Assembly (NCBI RefSeq): GCF_000247695.1
Contig: NW_004624882.1
Span: forward strand, 4,235,902-4,299,901
From: Heterocephalus glaber
Taxonomy: Eukaryota > Chordata > Mammalia > Rodentia > Bathyergidae
Direction: 5' to 3'
DNA: 64,000 bases
This document shows, in pieces, positions 46,290 through 56,787 of this stretch (the stretch's first letter is position 1; the number at the start of each line of letters is the position of its first letter). A program made the translations under genes and the position numbers. The notes under the pieces were generated by a model. The model was not told the origin of the DNA. It did no database searches and saw nothing but the letters and a program-made list of their open reading frames with translations.

Positions 46290-46470
46290 AACTATGGGCT
46301 GGCTAACTTTCTCTGGAAATGATCAGATAGTAACTCTTCTACATAGGCCATGGGTCTCCATGGCAACTACTGATTTCTGCCATTGCAGTTGGAAAACAGC
46401 CGTAGCTAATATGTACACAAGTAGGTATGGCTGGGCTCCAATAAAACTGTCTTTGTTAGTGAAGAAATTT
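46290..46470 (-). mobile_element. hAT-type MITE, reverse-orientation relative of 22262-22466
   Basis: ggctggctaactttctctgg, atgatcagatagtaactctt, gtatggctgggctccaataa and aactgtctttgtt are the complement of the blocks seen near 22.3 kb. Confidence 0.65.
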
Positions 46471-46589
46471 GAATTTCACATGATTTTTACATGTCACAAA
46501 ATTTTATTCTGCTTTTGACTTCTTTCTATGCAGTCAGAAGTGTGAAAAGATATTGTTTTAACATTATATATTTTTAAAGCTAACTAAAT

Positions 46590-46910
46590 GATGATTTTTT
46601 TAAAGCTCCCAAATGTTGGCAAGGGCACAGGAAAACAGGAATTGTCAGGGAATGGAAAGTGATGCATTCTTTGGGGTTGGCAATGGAGCACTGAGATGTG
46701 TACATATGCATCAAACACCTTAAAAATGTTCATACTCTTTGACCATTTCTAGGCATTTATCCAAAGAAAATAACCAAAGATGTGCATACAGATTAATGGT
46801 CAAGGATATTCATCATAGCATTATTTACAGTACTGAAAAATTGGAAACAGACTTCAACTTCCAGGTTTGGCAATTGGGCAGATTGAGGTAATGCATCCCA
46901 TGCTTCCCAT
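46590..46910 (+). repeat. L1M 3' region fragment
   Basis: aatgttggcaagggcacagg, actctttgaccatttctagg, catttatccaaagaaaataa, gatattcatcatagcattat and tgaaaaattggaaacagact follow the old L1 3' order. Confidence 0.75.
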
Positions 46911-47554
46911 ATTTCTCCAAACCCATAGACATGCTGTGTAAAATATAATGCAAATATTAAGTACACAGATACTAGAAAGACAGATCACTTTCCTGGATCA
47001 TAGGCAATCCCTGTTAGGAGCTGAGGTTTTAATACCAGTTTAGAAATAAAAAAAATTATGTTGACCCCTCCCCCAAGCTAGGATTTGGGCCGGCTACCTC
47101 CATTATGTACAAGTTTACTTCTCATCCTCCAAGGCAAAAAGCAGGAAGCTTGTTTCTTGTGGACACTCCCAGGGAGGGAGCTGGAAACAATGCTAAGAGA
47201 AAACAATCTCCTGCCTGTGCTACACAGTTGTGGAGTGAGAATGGGCACTATCCTTGGGGCAGGGAAATCCCAAGGTGAGAAATTAGAAGACAAACTGGCC
47301 CCAGTCCAGCCAACAATGTATCTGAAGAAACAAAACCAATCTACCCCACAGGGTTCTTCCATGACTCAGGGTGTACAGGTTCCCCCAAGAAGAATTCTCC
47401 TGCTAACATGGAGAAATGATTGGCGGCTACAGGGAAGGAGAGCTAAGACCCAACATCCCTGAAGATTAGAAGCCTGAGAAATTAGGAGAGAAAAACCTTT
47501 TGAAGCAGGCCACCAAACAAATGGCTTCCATTATTTACAAATAGAAAAAGACAG
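46911..47554. other. Unassigned upstream sequence
   Basis: Open frames overlap on both strands (47078-47362 and 47085-47462) with no recognisable domain; no named repeat. Confidence 0.35.
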
Positions 47555-47751
47555 AAGCTGGGCGTGGTGGCGCACACCTGTGATCTCAGCACTCTGGGAG
47601 GCTGAGGTAGGCCATTCACAAGTTAAAGCCTAGCCTGGGAAAGTTAGTGACTTAGAGACCCTGTTTGGAAGTTTAAAAAAAAAAAAAAGGACTAGGGCTG
47701 TACCTCAGTGTGAAGGTCCTGGGTTCTATTCCCAGTACTGAAAAAAAAAGG
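47555..47751 (+). repeat. B1 + ID composite SINE
   Basis: gctgggcgtggtggcgcaca, cactctgggaggctgaggta, cctagcctgggaaagttagt, an A14 linker, then actagggctgtacctcagtg and gttctattcccagtactg with an A-tail. Confidence 0.9.
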
Positions 47752-47789
47752 AACAGAAACTATAATAAACTAAAGCAACAGCGTACCAC

Positions 47790-48905
47790 AACAAAATATA
47801 GTGAGAAATTCCAGAAGGACAAAAGAGAGCTTCTAGGAGGAAAAGTATGTTATTGAAATAAACTCAATGGGTGGGTTAAAGATCCAAAGAGAGAACACTT
47901 GCGAACTGGAAGAAGAGATTTGAGACAATTACCATGAATGTACCCAGAGGGATTAAAAAGTGGAAAAAAGGAAAGTCTAAGGCACGTAAAGGATAATGAA
48001 AAGTCCCACCACATGCCTAGTGCGTTCCAAAGGAGAGAACAGAGAGAATGTGGAATTGGCCATATTAAAAAGATAGCAGCCAAAATAAATAAATAAATAA
48101 ATAAATAAATAAAAGATAGCAGCTGAGGGCCAGGAATTTAGCTCAGTGGTTCCACCGCCTGCCTCGCAAGTGCAAGGACCCAAGTTCGAACCCTGGCACA
48201 AAGAAAAAAAAAAAGATAGCAGCAACTGAGAATGCTGTGGCGTTGAAAGACATGATTTCTTGGAGTGGATAAATAAAAAACAAATCCATACCTGTACATG
48301 TAATATTAAAACTTCAGAACACAAAGGTTAAGAGAAAACTGTAAAAGCAACAGAGAGAAAAGAATCACCTACCAGGAAATATTAATGCAGTAGTTTGACA
48401 ATAGGGATCATACAAGTGACAGAAACAAAAAAGACAACTGGGAAAATTATGAAATAGTATTTTCCATCAGCTGAGAAGCCTATCATTTAAAATTCTATAC
48501 CCAGAGAAAATGGCACATAAAAAAGCTAAGAATAGGTCAAATTTCAATAATTTTTTAAAACTTAAAACACTATTGCAAGAGTGAAAGGAAATTGCAAAGA
48601 CATGGAAGCACTTGACAGGGCTCCCCAAATTAACTCGCACATTTTACAAAATCTCCAATGTGATACTAGCATATTTATCACAACAGATAAGCAATCTTCA
48701 AATTATATGGAAAAAGAAGGAATTTAAAAAGTCAGAAAACTGTCAAGAAAGAAGAGAAAGCCAAGGAAGGAATACTCTATAGATATGAAAATATACTTTA
48801 AAGCTACCAGAATTTAAAAGTGTGTTACTGAGACATTATTAAGCAGAGACAATGGGAAAATGGACTGCAATTAGTACATGGTTTAAAAAATTAGGATATA
48901 GTCAA
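47790..48905 (+). repeat. Decayed old L1 body with ID insertion
   Basis: 47790-48530 resembles the L1M ORF1 region: aaactcaatgggtgggttaa, gcgaactggaagaagagatt, aacttcagaacacaaaggtt, attctatacccagagaaaat. 48680-48830 resembles later ORF2 sequence. No intact frame is left. Confidence 0.6.
48127..48210 (+). repeat. ID-type SINE with target-site duplication
   Basis: gggccaggaatttagctcag, cgcctgcctcgcaagtgcaa, caagttcgaaccctggcac and A-tail. The 13-bp aaaagatagcagc occurs on both sides (48111-48123, 48211-48223), with a third copy at 48068-48080. Confidence 0.88.
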
Positions 48906-48955
48906 GCAGTGGTACCAATGCATGTAGAAAATAGAACTATTCAATAAATAGCCAC

Positions 48956-49047
48956 TTGGGTAAGGGATTTAGCTCAGTGGTTCCGCTGCCTGCCTCGCAA
49001 GCACAAGGTCCTGAGTTCAATCCCTGGTACCAAAAAGAAAAAAAAAT
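48956..49047 (+). repeat. ID-type SINE with target-site duplication
   Basis: aagggatttagctcagtggt, gcctgcctcgcaagcacaag and gagttcaatccctggtacca with an A-rich tail. Flanked by aataaatagccac at 48943-48955 and 49054-49066. Confidence 0.9.
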
Positions 49048-49069
49048 CAACTTAATAAATAGCCACCCA

Positions 49070-49395
49070 GGAGAAAAATTGGTCTAGATCTTGTGTCAGG
49101 GCTGGAGTTGTCCCTTGAATAATTTTAGTAGCCTCATTTGTAGATAGGGGTGGCTACAGACCCAAGTAGCCAATGGAGCCCAGTAGTAATACTCCCACAG
49201 TCTCTCTTTCCCTTAGCTGCCACCCAGATAAGGAAGCACCATAACCTGAGGTGACAGAGCGGACACAAGATAGAGCCCCAATCTTTGAAAAGGAAGGGCC
49301 CACAGATCAGAAATGTTTACTTCAGCCTCTATTTGCTCTTTTACAAACATCTAGTTCACTACTCCACTAAATCAGCTGTCTGTGGTCAAAAATAT
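49070..49395. other. Unassigned upstream sequence
   Basis: Nothing recognised. Confidence 0.35.
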
Positions 49396-49402
49396 AAATG
49401 CA

Positions 49403-49499
49403 GGGCCGGGGATTTAGCTCAGTGGTTTCGCAGCCTGCTGCGCATGCGCAAGGACCTGAGTTCGATTCCCCGGTACCCAAATAAATAAATAAATAAATG
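49403..49499 (+). repeat. ID-type SINE with intact promoter boxes and NRF1-like palindrome
   Basis: gggccggggatttagctcag head, gagttcgattccccggtacc end and an (AAAT)n tail. The anticodon-arm region reads TGCGCATGCGCA (49439-49450). A short ataaatgc duplication flanks it. Confidence 0.88.
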
Positions 49500-49544
49500 C
49501 CAATAAAAAAAGACGTGAAGAAAGATTTTTAAAATTTGCAAAAA

Positions 49545-49548
49545 ATGT

Positions 49549-49591
<43 letters not shown>

Positions 49592-49830
49592 GTCCAACTT
49601 GATAGTTTGATAAATGTATACATTGTAAAATAAGCAGTCAAGCTAATGGAATGCTGATCGCTTCCTATAGATCCTTTCCTTTCTCTGTGGTGAGAGTGCT
49701 CAGCACATTTCCAGTACATAGCATGGCACGGTTACCTGTAAGTCACCGTGCTGTACATTAGACCTCCAGGCCTGAGTCATCACTCACCTGGTATAATGGA
49801 AACCTGTGCCTGCATCTCCCCACTCCCTTC
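49545..49830 (-). repeat. L1 3' region fragment with a TA microsatellite
   Basis: ggtgtccaacttgatagttt, gataaatgtatacattgtaa, tcaagctaatggaatgctga, caccgtgctgtacattagac are antisense L1 blocks. An uninterrupted TA repeat occupies 49554-49587. Confidence 0.65.
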
Positions 49831-50740
49831 TCCCCCACCCCGCCTGCCACTCTCTTTGCTAGCAGAGTGTTGCTGGCCTCATCACATGAGCTGGAGCGGG
49901 CGCACCCCTGCACCACAGCCCAGCTCCTGTTAGCACAGTTCACTTCCCAGGCTTTGCTCATTCCTGTGCGGCCAGGAACTGTGGAGGGCTGCAGCGGACC
50001 CTCCGCCAGCTAAGGAGGGAGCCTGTCCCACACCCAGGTGCACATCCTGACCCAAGACCCAGAGCCCGGGTCACAGATGCGGGCTCCTTCCCATTCTCCT
50101 GGGTTGATGTCCTGTATCCCGATTGCCACAGGCCTTGGCGGGGCGGGGGGTGGGGGGTGGGGCGGAGACAGGTGCTCGCCCGCATCTGTCTGGAATGCAG
50201 CACAAGACAGGATCTCTGACTTAGGACAGGGAGCACGCCTCAGGCTGCTAGTAACCCGCTCATTCTCCCCTCCGGGAACAGACTTTCTGCTTGGAATGCT
50301 CCTAACCCCCTGGAGGGCTGAGGGGACAGACTCTGTGTCTGTCACCCTGGGAGGGGAGCCTGAGGCTCTGGGAGAGGAAGGAGTAGGCTCCAGGACCTTG
50401 CATGCCCCGGGGAGAGATGTTCCCCCTCTTCAGGAGGCCACTGTCTCTAGCTCCCCACGCTGCTGGCTGTGCAATCAGTGGGAACACAGCCGGCCAGCGC
50501 CCTTAGCTCTGAACACCCAGACAGAGTGGGAGTGTGGGTATCCAGGGAGAGTCGCCCCCAACACTTCCCTCGCTGCTTTGCACTGGAGGCACAGAGCACA
50601 GATCACAGACCCCAGCCTGGTTCCCAACTGCCTCTGGGCTGCACCCAGCCTGCTCAATCAAGTCTTTCAAATGCAGGCCCAGGGATTAAGCTCCCCTGAA
50701 ATCACGTGGCTTCCGCTGGCCACGCGCTTCCCGTAGAGAC
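49831..50740. other. GC-rich intergenic patch
   Basis: Clearly more GC-rich than its surroundings, with moderate CpG, a quadruplex-forming motif at 50140-50162 and a 232-codon plus-strand open frame (50038-50736). The encoded sequence has no recognisable domain and the antisense strand is also open, so I read this as non-coding, perhaps regulatory. Confidence 0.45.
50140..50162 (+). other. G-quadruplex motif
   Basis: Four G-runs (50140-50143, 50145-50150, 50152-50157, 50159-50162) separated by single bases: a strong quadruplex-forming pattern. Confidence 0.8.
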
Positions 50741-50795
50741 TCGGTTTACAGCAAGAATATAGGAAAACGTGACAAACCCCTGTAAAGCAGACAAT

Positions 50796-50883
50796 AGGGG
50801 CTGTGTGGAACTCAGTGGTGGACTGTGAGCCCAGCAGGGACAACAAGCCCTTGGGTTCTATCCCCAGGACTGCAAAGGAAAAA
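50796..50883 (+). repeat. ID-type SINE, diverged
   Basis: aataggggctgtgtggaact, cagtggtggactgtgagccc and gggttctatccccaggactg with an A-rich tail. Confidence 0.6.
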
Positions 50884-50929
50884 GAAAGCCAGGAGACAAA
50901 GAGAGATTTACTTCAATCAACTAAAATAT

Positions 50930-52155
50930 TTAAAATCTTTTTCAGTACATGTTTGCAGTACCTAATGACTGTATTCATCATGGGGAATTTATACATGTAC
51001 ATAACTCATAGTAGTTCTTTTTATGTCCCCTTCTCCTCCCCACAATACCCCCTTCCTTCCATCTCTAGGGTTCCCTTCCCTTTTGTAAAAGATCAATCTC
51101 CCTGTTTCCTATTATCTACCTTTTATTTTGCTCTTTAAATTATTCATACTTTGAGTTTCTCATGTAAGGGAAGCCATGCAATATTTAAGCTTGTGTGTCT
51201 GATGCATTTCACTTAACATTATGGTCTCAAGGTGGAACGATTTTTCTACAAATGACTCAAATTTATCATTCTTTATAACAGAATGGTACTCCATTATGTA
51301 TAAGTACCACATTTTCTTTATCCATTCATCTTTGATGGACATATAGGCCACTTCCAAGATTTATCTGTTGTGAGTTGTGCTGCAATAACCATGGGTATGC
51401 ATGCATCATTGATATCATGTTTTTAACTCTTCCAGGATGACGCCTAAAAGGGAAAATTACTGGGTTGAATGGATTTTCTATTTATAGATTGTAAAGAAAC
51501 TCCGTGCTGATTGCCATGGTGATTGTACTAGTGCACATTCCCACCACAATTCAGAAGGTTTCCTCGCTGCCCCGCCAACATCTAGTATTTGATGGCTTGA
51601 TGGTAGCTATTCTCTCTGGAGTAAGGCGAATTCATAGTGTTGTTTTAATTTGCGTTTCTGTAATGACCTGAGATATTGGACATTTTTTCATGTATTTATT
51701 GGCCATTTGTACTTCTTCTTGTGAGAAGTGTCTATTTCAGCTGCTTATTTTTTGATTGGCTCTTCTATTTCAGAGGGCCTAATGTTATGAGTTCTTTATA
51801 TATTCTAGATATTAGTCCTTTGTCTGAGGAGTAGCTGGAAAAGTGTTTCCCAAACTGCGGGTTGTGTTTCCACTCTGTTGGTTGCTTCTTGTGCTGTGCA
51901 GATGCCTTTTTAATTTGGCATGATCCCATATGTTGATTCTTGATGTTATTTCTTGTGCAATTGGGGTTCTGTTTGGAAAGTCCTTGACTATGCCTATGAT
52001 TCCAAGCGTTTTGCCTATTTTATCTTCCAGCAGATTGTTTCTGCTTTAATATTTAGATCTTGGATCCATTTTGATTTTATTTTAGTCCATGGTGAGAGAT
52101 ACAGGTCTAGATACAATCTCCTGCAAGTGCATGACCAGTTTTCACAGTGCTCAAC
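50930..52155 (-). mobile_element. Rodent L1 3' end, 5'-truncated (about 1.2 kb)
   Basis: Antisense: ttcagtacatgtttgcagta, pyrimidine tract 51010-51070, atatttaagcttgtgtgtct, cttttatttcttgtgcaatt-type and tggatccattttgattttat blocks of the L1 3' half. It shares its 3' sequence with the copies at 26.8 and 54.6 kb. Frames are broken. Confidence 0.88.
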
Positions 52156-52159
52156 CTTA

Positions 52160-52690
52160 TAGATGTTCACAGCCGTGTCTCATAGCACACAGCTGTGGCA
52201 AGGACCTGAGGGAATGGGGCGCTCATTCCCTGCTGGCTCGGTGTAAATGGGAGCAGCTGGGGAGTGCCACGGGGCTGCATCCAGGAGACGGGCCAGGCTC
52301 CTTGTCAATCTGCCCTGCCTCTTCTAGGAATGGCTCAGGACAAGGTGGGTACTTCAATTCTTGTCTCCTCGCGCCGCCTAGAGGAGGTCATGCGCAACTA
52401 CCTCGTCACAAGAGCACTGATTCCCAGTGATTGGAAACCGGGTTATCAATAGATCGTGTTATAAATTATATTATATTGATAAATTAGGTCTTAGATCATT
52501 TAAAATTAGCTAGTTCTATATACCCACACGGCTAAATATCCAATCATAATGTTAAGCCAAGTAAAGACACGTCGTTGTCATTATATTTATGTGTAGAATT
52601 AAAAAGTTCAGAACAACACAGTACTGTGTTCTTATGGAACCTACTTTTTGTAAAGTCTGGGATCAAGGCTAGGAAGGATGCATAATACTT
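52160..52690. other. Unassigned upstream sequence
   Basis: 52190-52440 is locally GC-rich with no domain in the 113-codon plus frame (52089-52430). The rest is AT-rich. Confidence 0.35.
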
Positions 52691-52699
52691 GCAGATTAA

Positions 52700-52877
52700 A
52701 AATTCTTCATCTCAGCAAATCAGGCAGCTGAGAGATGGGCAATTTCAAGACCAGCCTGGGCAACCTAATGACTTAGTGAGACCCTGTCTCAAAATAAAAA
52801 ATAGAGGACTGGAGACGTAGCTCAGTCTGAAGGTGCCAGGTTCAATCCCCACTACAACTACTACTACTACTACTACA
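52700..52877 (+). repeat. B1 + ID composite SINE with (CTA)n tail
   Basis: caagaccagcctgggcaacc, gtgagaccctgtctcaaaat, then actggagacgtagctcagtc and gttcaatccccactac, ending in tandem CTA units. Confidence 0.82.
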
Positions 52878-52879
52878 CA

Positions 52880-54160
52880 CACATCTGAATCAAAGATGGA
52901 AAAAAATTAACGGGTATCAAATTTGGACGGTGATTAGTCGGGTGATTGAAATATTTTCTCAGAAAATTTTGCATATGGGAATTTTTTTGTTAATTTGAAG
53001 ACAAACAGCCTAAATTACTAACTTCAATCAGCCAAACAACTCTCAATGAGCCACAGGATGATCACCTTGCACCACTTTTAAAAATCACATCGTATCAAAG
53101 CATTAAGGGGAAAGACTCCAGGTGCATTTGATGTGAAAGGGTAGATTAGAAAACAGTTGTATGTGAGGTATATTTTGTTCTAAAAATGTGTAGCTTCCCA
53201 TCTATAAGCACGAAGATCAATGCCAGATTGTCAACATTGTCCAAATGAGTATTGCCACAGTAGGTGACTTGTATTTTTCTCCTACATAGAGATTACAATG
53301 AATATATGCTTATTTTATCAGAAACAATAACAATCCAATGAATAATTTGTGCAAGTACTATGTCCAAAAGCAACTGAGCCATTAACAGCCGCTCTCAATT
53401 TCAGACCCAATATTCTGAAACCGGCTTTACTGCCTCCGTACTGCATGTGCTTTTGCTGCCATCTTGTGGACATGTGGAAAACTCCTGTGTTCTTTACATA
53501 CTGATGAAGATACTATTTATGACTTTATTACCAAAAATAAAACATAATCATTAAATAAAATGTAGAGGATGCATAAACGTAAAAAGAAAGCGCAATAACC
53601 TACAATTTTAATTTGCCATTGACTTGAGATTCTGAGTAGGAGAAACATGAAGTTCATGCAGCTGCAGCTCTTTCAGTATAAAGTCAGCTTCTCTGCTATT
53701 TGAGTGCTAATCTTGGACTTGGCTCTGATACAGTACTTGGTTCTTGCTTTGTTTACACATAATCAAGCTTTCGTTTACTTCAAATAGCTAGTAGCTTGAC
53801 CATGTTCAGATATCTTGGTTGGTTTAACTTTTTTTCATCCTCCTCTTCATCTTCTTTACATCATAAAAATGTTTACAAATAATAATCTTGGTGAAATTTT
53901 ATAAATACGAGTATAATATAAATTTCAAACAATTTATTTCTCAGTGGCTGCACATATTTTGAAATTTCACAGATTTGCCAGATTGTCCAGAAAGTCACCT
54001 CACTTTGGACTTCTCCAAAATGTGTTAGTAATCATTTTTCAATCCCCCACACTCAGCAGTACAAGGTATCCTTCAACATTTTCATTTAATTCTTGCCATT
54101 TTGCAAGATAAAATATCTTATATGGGTTTTTTTGTTTGCATTTCTTTTATTGTTAGTAAG
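52880..54160. other. Unassigned upstream sequence
   Basis: AT-rich; no gene or named repeat recognised over about 1.3 kb. Confidence 0.35.
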
Positions 54161-54164
54161 GTTG

Positions 54165-54350
54165 GTTTTAAAAAAATGTATTCAGTCCCATGGACTTCAC
54201 ACTGAGCTACTCCCCTGGTGGTTTTTCTTTTTTATTTGGAGACAGGGTCTCATTAAGTTGCCCAGGCTGGCCTTGAACTGGCAATCCTCCTGGCTCAGCT
54301 TCCTGGAGGACCGGAATTACAGGCATCCATTGTCATACACAGCTAAGATT
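54165..54350 (-). repeat. ID + B1 composite SINE
   Basis: Antisense: degenerate ID half (cactgagctactcccctgg), then gagacagggtctcattaagt, tgcccaggctggccttgaac and attacaggcatccattgtca. Confidence 0.8.
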
Positions 54351-54634
54351 GTTAATTTATGGTTCCTTGAACCCTGTTAAGTATTTCACCTTTTCTCCAT
54401 TGGGTTTTTTTCCTTTCTTTTATTTTATAACATTTGATTTTGAGCTCTGCATAAATTAGTAAATCATCCCTTTGTCATGTAGCTGAAAATATATTTCTGT
54501 TTTTCTTTGTAATTTCTTGTTTATGGTTATGTTTTGTTTGTTGTTGTTTTGCCATGCAGGGATTTTAAAGTATTATCCAGTAAAATTTGTGAATTTTTAT
54601 TTTTTCCTTATTGGGCAAAGGTCACCTAACTAAA
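54351..54634. other. Unassigned upstream sequence
   Basis: T-rich sequence resembling LINE-derived DNA, not assigned. Confidence 0.3.
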
Positions 54635-55385
54635 AAATGTTTTATTTTTATTAGTCCATGTTTGCAGTACATAATGATGACATTCATAATGCGAGGTTGG
54701 TACATGGACAGAACACATCCCCCTCCCTCCTCTCCCTCCTCCTTCCCTCCATTTCTTGGTCCTCTTCCCATTTGCAAAAATCTATTCCTCTGTTTCCTAG
54801 AGTCTATCTTTTATTTTTCTTTTTAACTTATTTATACTTTGTGTTTCTCATATAAGAGAAATCGTGGATCTAAGCTTGTGTGTCTGACTTATTTCAGTTA
54901 ACAATGTGGTCACAAGGTACATCAATTTTCCTACAAATGCCTCAAATGTATATTTTTTATGGCAGAGTAGTATTCCACTGTGTGTAAATACCACATTTTC
55001 TTTTTTTGTTCATCTGTTTATGGACACATGGGCTGCTTCCAATACTTAGTTATTTATTATGAGTTGTGCTGCTATAAACATGGTTATGGACCTATCACTG
55101 TAACATGATGACTTTAACTCTTTTGGGAAGATATTGTACATACAAGGGAATAACTGGGTCAAATGGAATTTCTATTTTTTTTAGTATTTTGAAGTATCTC
55201 CATACTGATTTTCATAGTGGTTGTGCTAATTTACATTCCCACCAACAATGTAGGAGGGTTTATTTTTCCCCTTAGCCTTTCCAGCATTTGTTAGTATTTG
55301 ATTTCTTGATTATGGCCATTCTTTCTGGAGTAAAATGGAATCCCAGAGTTGTTTAATTTACATTTCTTTTCCTTTTTATTTCCTT

Positions 55386-55487
55386 TTGTTTGTTTTGTTT
55401 TTTGTTTTTTTGGGTACCGGGGATCGAACTTGGGACCTTGCGTTTGCCAGGCAGGCAGCAGAACCACTGAGCTAAATCCCCAGTCCC
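55386..55487 (-). repeat. ID-type SINE
   Basis: Antisense: T-rich tail, gggtaccggggatcgaactt, gccaggcaggcagcagaacc, actgagctaaatccccagtc. Confidence 0.9.
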
Positions 55488-55497
55488 ATTTTTTTTA

Positions 55498-55643
55498 TTC
55501 TTTGAGACAGGATTTCACTACATAGTTCAAGATGGTCTCGAATTCACTATGTAATTCATGCTGGCCTCAAACTCATGGCAATCCTCCTGCCTCAGCTTCT
55601 TGAGTGCTGGGATTACAGGGATGCACTACCATGCCTGGCTGAT
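55498..55643 (-). repeat. B1 SINE with internal duplication
   Basis: tttgagacaggatttcacta, tagttcaagatggtctcgaa, then a repeated block atgtaattcatgctggcctc, aatcctcctgcctcagcttc and gattacagggatgcactacc. The repeated middle is the B1 internal duplication. Confidence 0.85.
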
Positions 55644-56644
55644 TTGCATTTTTTCAACAAAATCTGCAGAAGCTATATTAATTTGATATTATTCAATTTG
55701 TACCTCAAGATAAATAATGATCACAGTGATCAGATAATGATAAAAAAGGCAGTTCTCTAAAAAGAATAGTACTTGATACATATTCCACTAAATAGAGGAT
55801 CAAACTAGATGAAAAACATGACTGTGAAGAGAAAAATCATTGACTCATTTCATTTCTGAAAATTTTAAAACTCCATCAGTAATTGATAGCTGAAGAAAGC
55901 AGAAAAAATTATAATGGAACAGTTAAAATTAACAACATCATTCTTCAAGAGGATTTACTCAGTATTGCATAATAGTTTAATCAAATAACTACATAGCACA
56001 CAGTCTTCTCTGAATCACAAGAAATATTCACCTAAACAAACCATGTTTAGAGCAACAATAAAGAACTTAATTTCTAGGGAGACAAAAGAATTAAAATGTG
56101 TTATGGATATGTACCAACTCCCTACAATAAGTATAATCATTATATACTGCAAACATGTACAATAAAAGTCAAAAAGGGGGAAAAAAACAGAAAAAACTTA
56201 ATGTGCTCAAAGTAACAAAAATCCTAATTTGCATTTCTTTAATGGGGAGAGATGTTGAAAATATTTTTAATTTATTGTTTGGCTATTTGTACTTCTAAGA
56301 AGTGTCTATTCATTTAAGTTGCCCATTTTTTGATTTGGAGCTTTTTTTTTGAGGGGATCTATTATTTTTGAGTTCTTTATATAGTCTAGATATTAGTCTT
56401 CTTCCCGGGATGTAGATGGCAAAAATTTTTTCTCATTCTATAGGTTGTCTCTTCATTCTGTTGGTAGTTTCCTTTGCTGTGCAGATGCTTTCAAATTTGA
56501 TATAATCCCATTTGTTGATTCTTGACATTATTTCTTGTGTAGTAGGGGTCCTGTTCAGAAAGTTCATGCTTATGCCTATGTCTTCACAAATATTCTTCCA
56601 GCAGGTTAAGTGTTTTTGTGTTTGTTTTTGGGGGGTGGTCTCTC

Positions 56645-56787
56645 TTTTTGAGACAGAGTCTTGCTTTGTAGTTCAGGCTGGCCTTAAACTCACTATGTTG
56701 GCTAGGCTGGCCTCAAACTCACGGTAATCTTCCTGCCTCAGCCTCCCAAGTGCCGGGATTACAGGCGTGAGACACCATGCCCAGCTA
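56645..56787 (-). repeat. B1 SINE with internal duplication, inside L1
   Basis: tttttgagacagagtcttgc, ttcaggctggccttaaactc, then gctaggctggcctcaaactc, cagcctcccaagtgccggga and acaggcgtgagacaccatgc. Confidence 0.88.

Larger units (their letters stand above)
55372..56224. mobile_element. Composite insertion inside the L1 (ID, B1, L1 tail)
   Basis: The L1 is interrupted by an antisense ID (55386-55487), an antisense B1 (55498-55643), about 440 bp of unassigned AT-rich sequence, and a sense L1 3' tail (56085-56185: tatgtaccaactccctacaa). A taatttRcatttctttt-like sequence occurs at both edges and may be a target duplication. Confidence 0.6.

Noticed and set aside
45796..46290. Open frames over the CT repeat
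   Set aside because: They cross a 100-N gap and consist of Leu-Ser or Arg-Glu repeats from the microsatellite.
49403..49475. tRNA gene calls at the ID elements
   Set aside because: The A- and B-boxes are tRNA-like, but the arms do not form a full cloverleaf and A-rich tails with target duplications show they are SINEs.
50038..50736. 232-codon open frame as a protein gene
   Set aside because: No domain and both strands are open; kept only as part of a GC-rich patch to examine.
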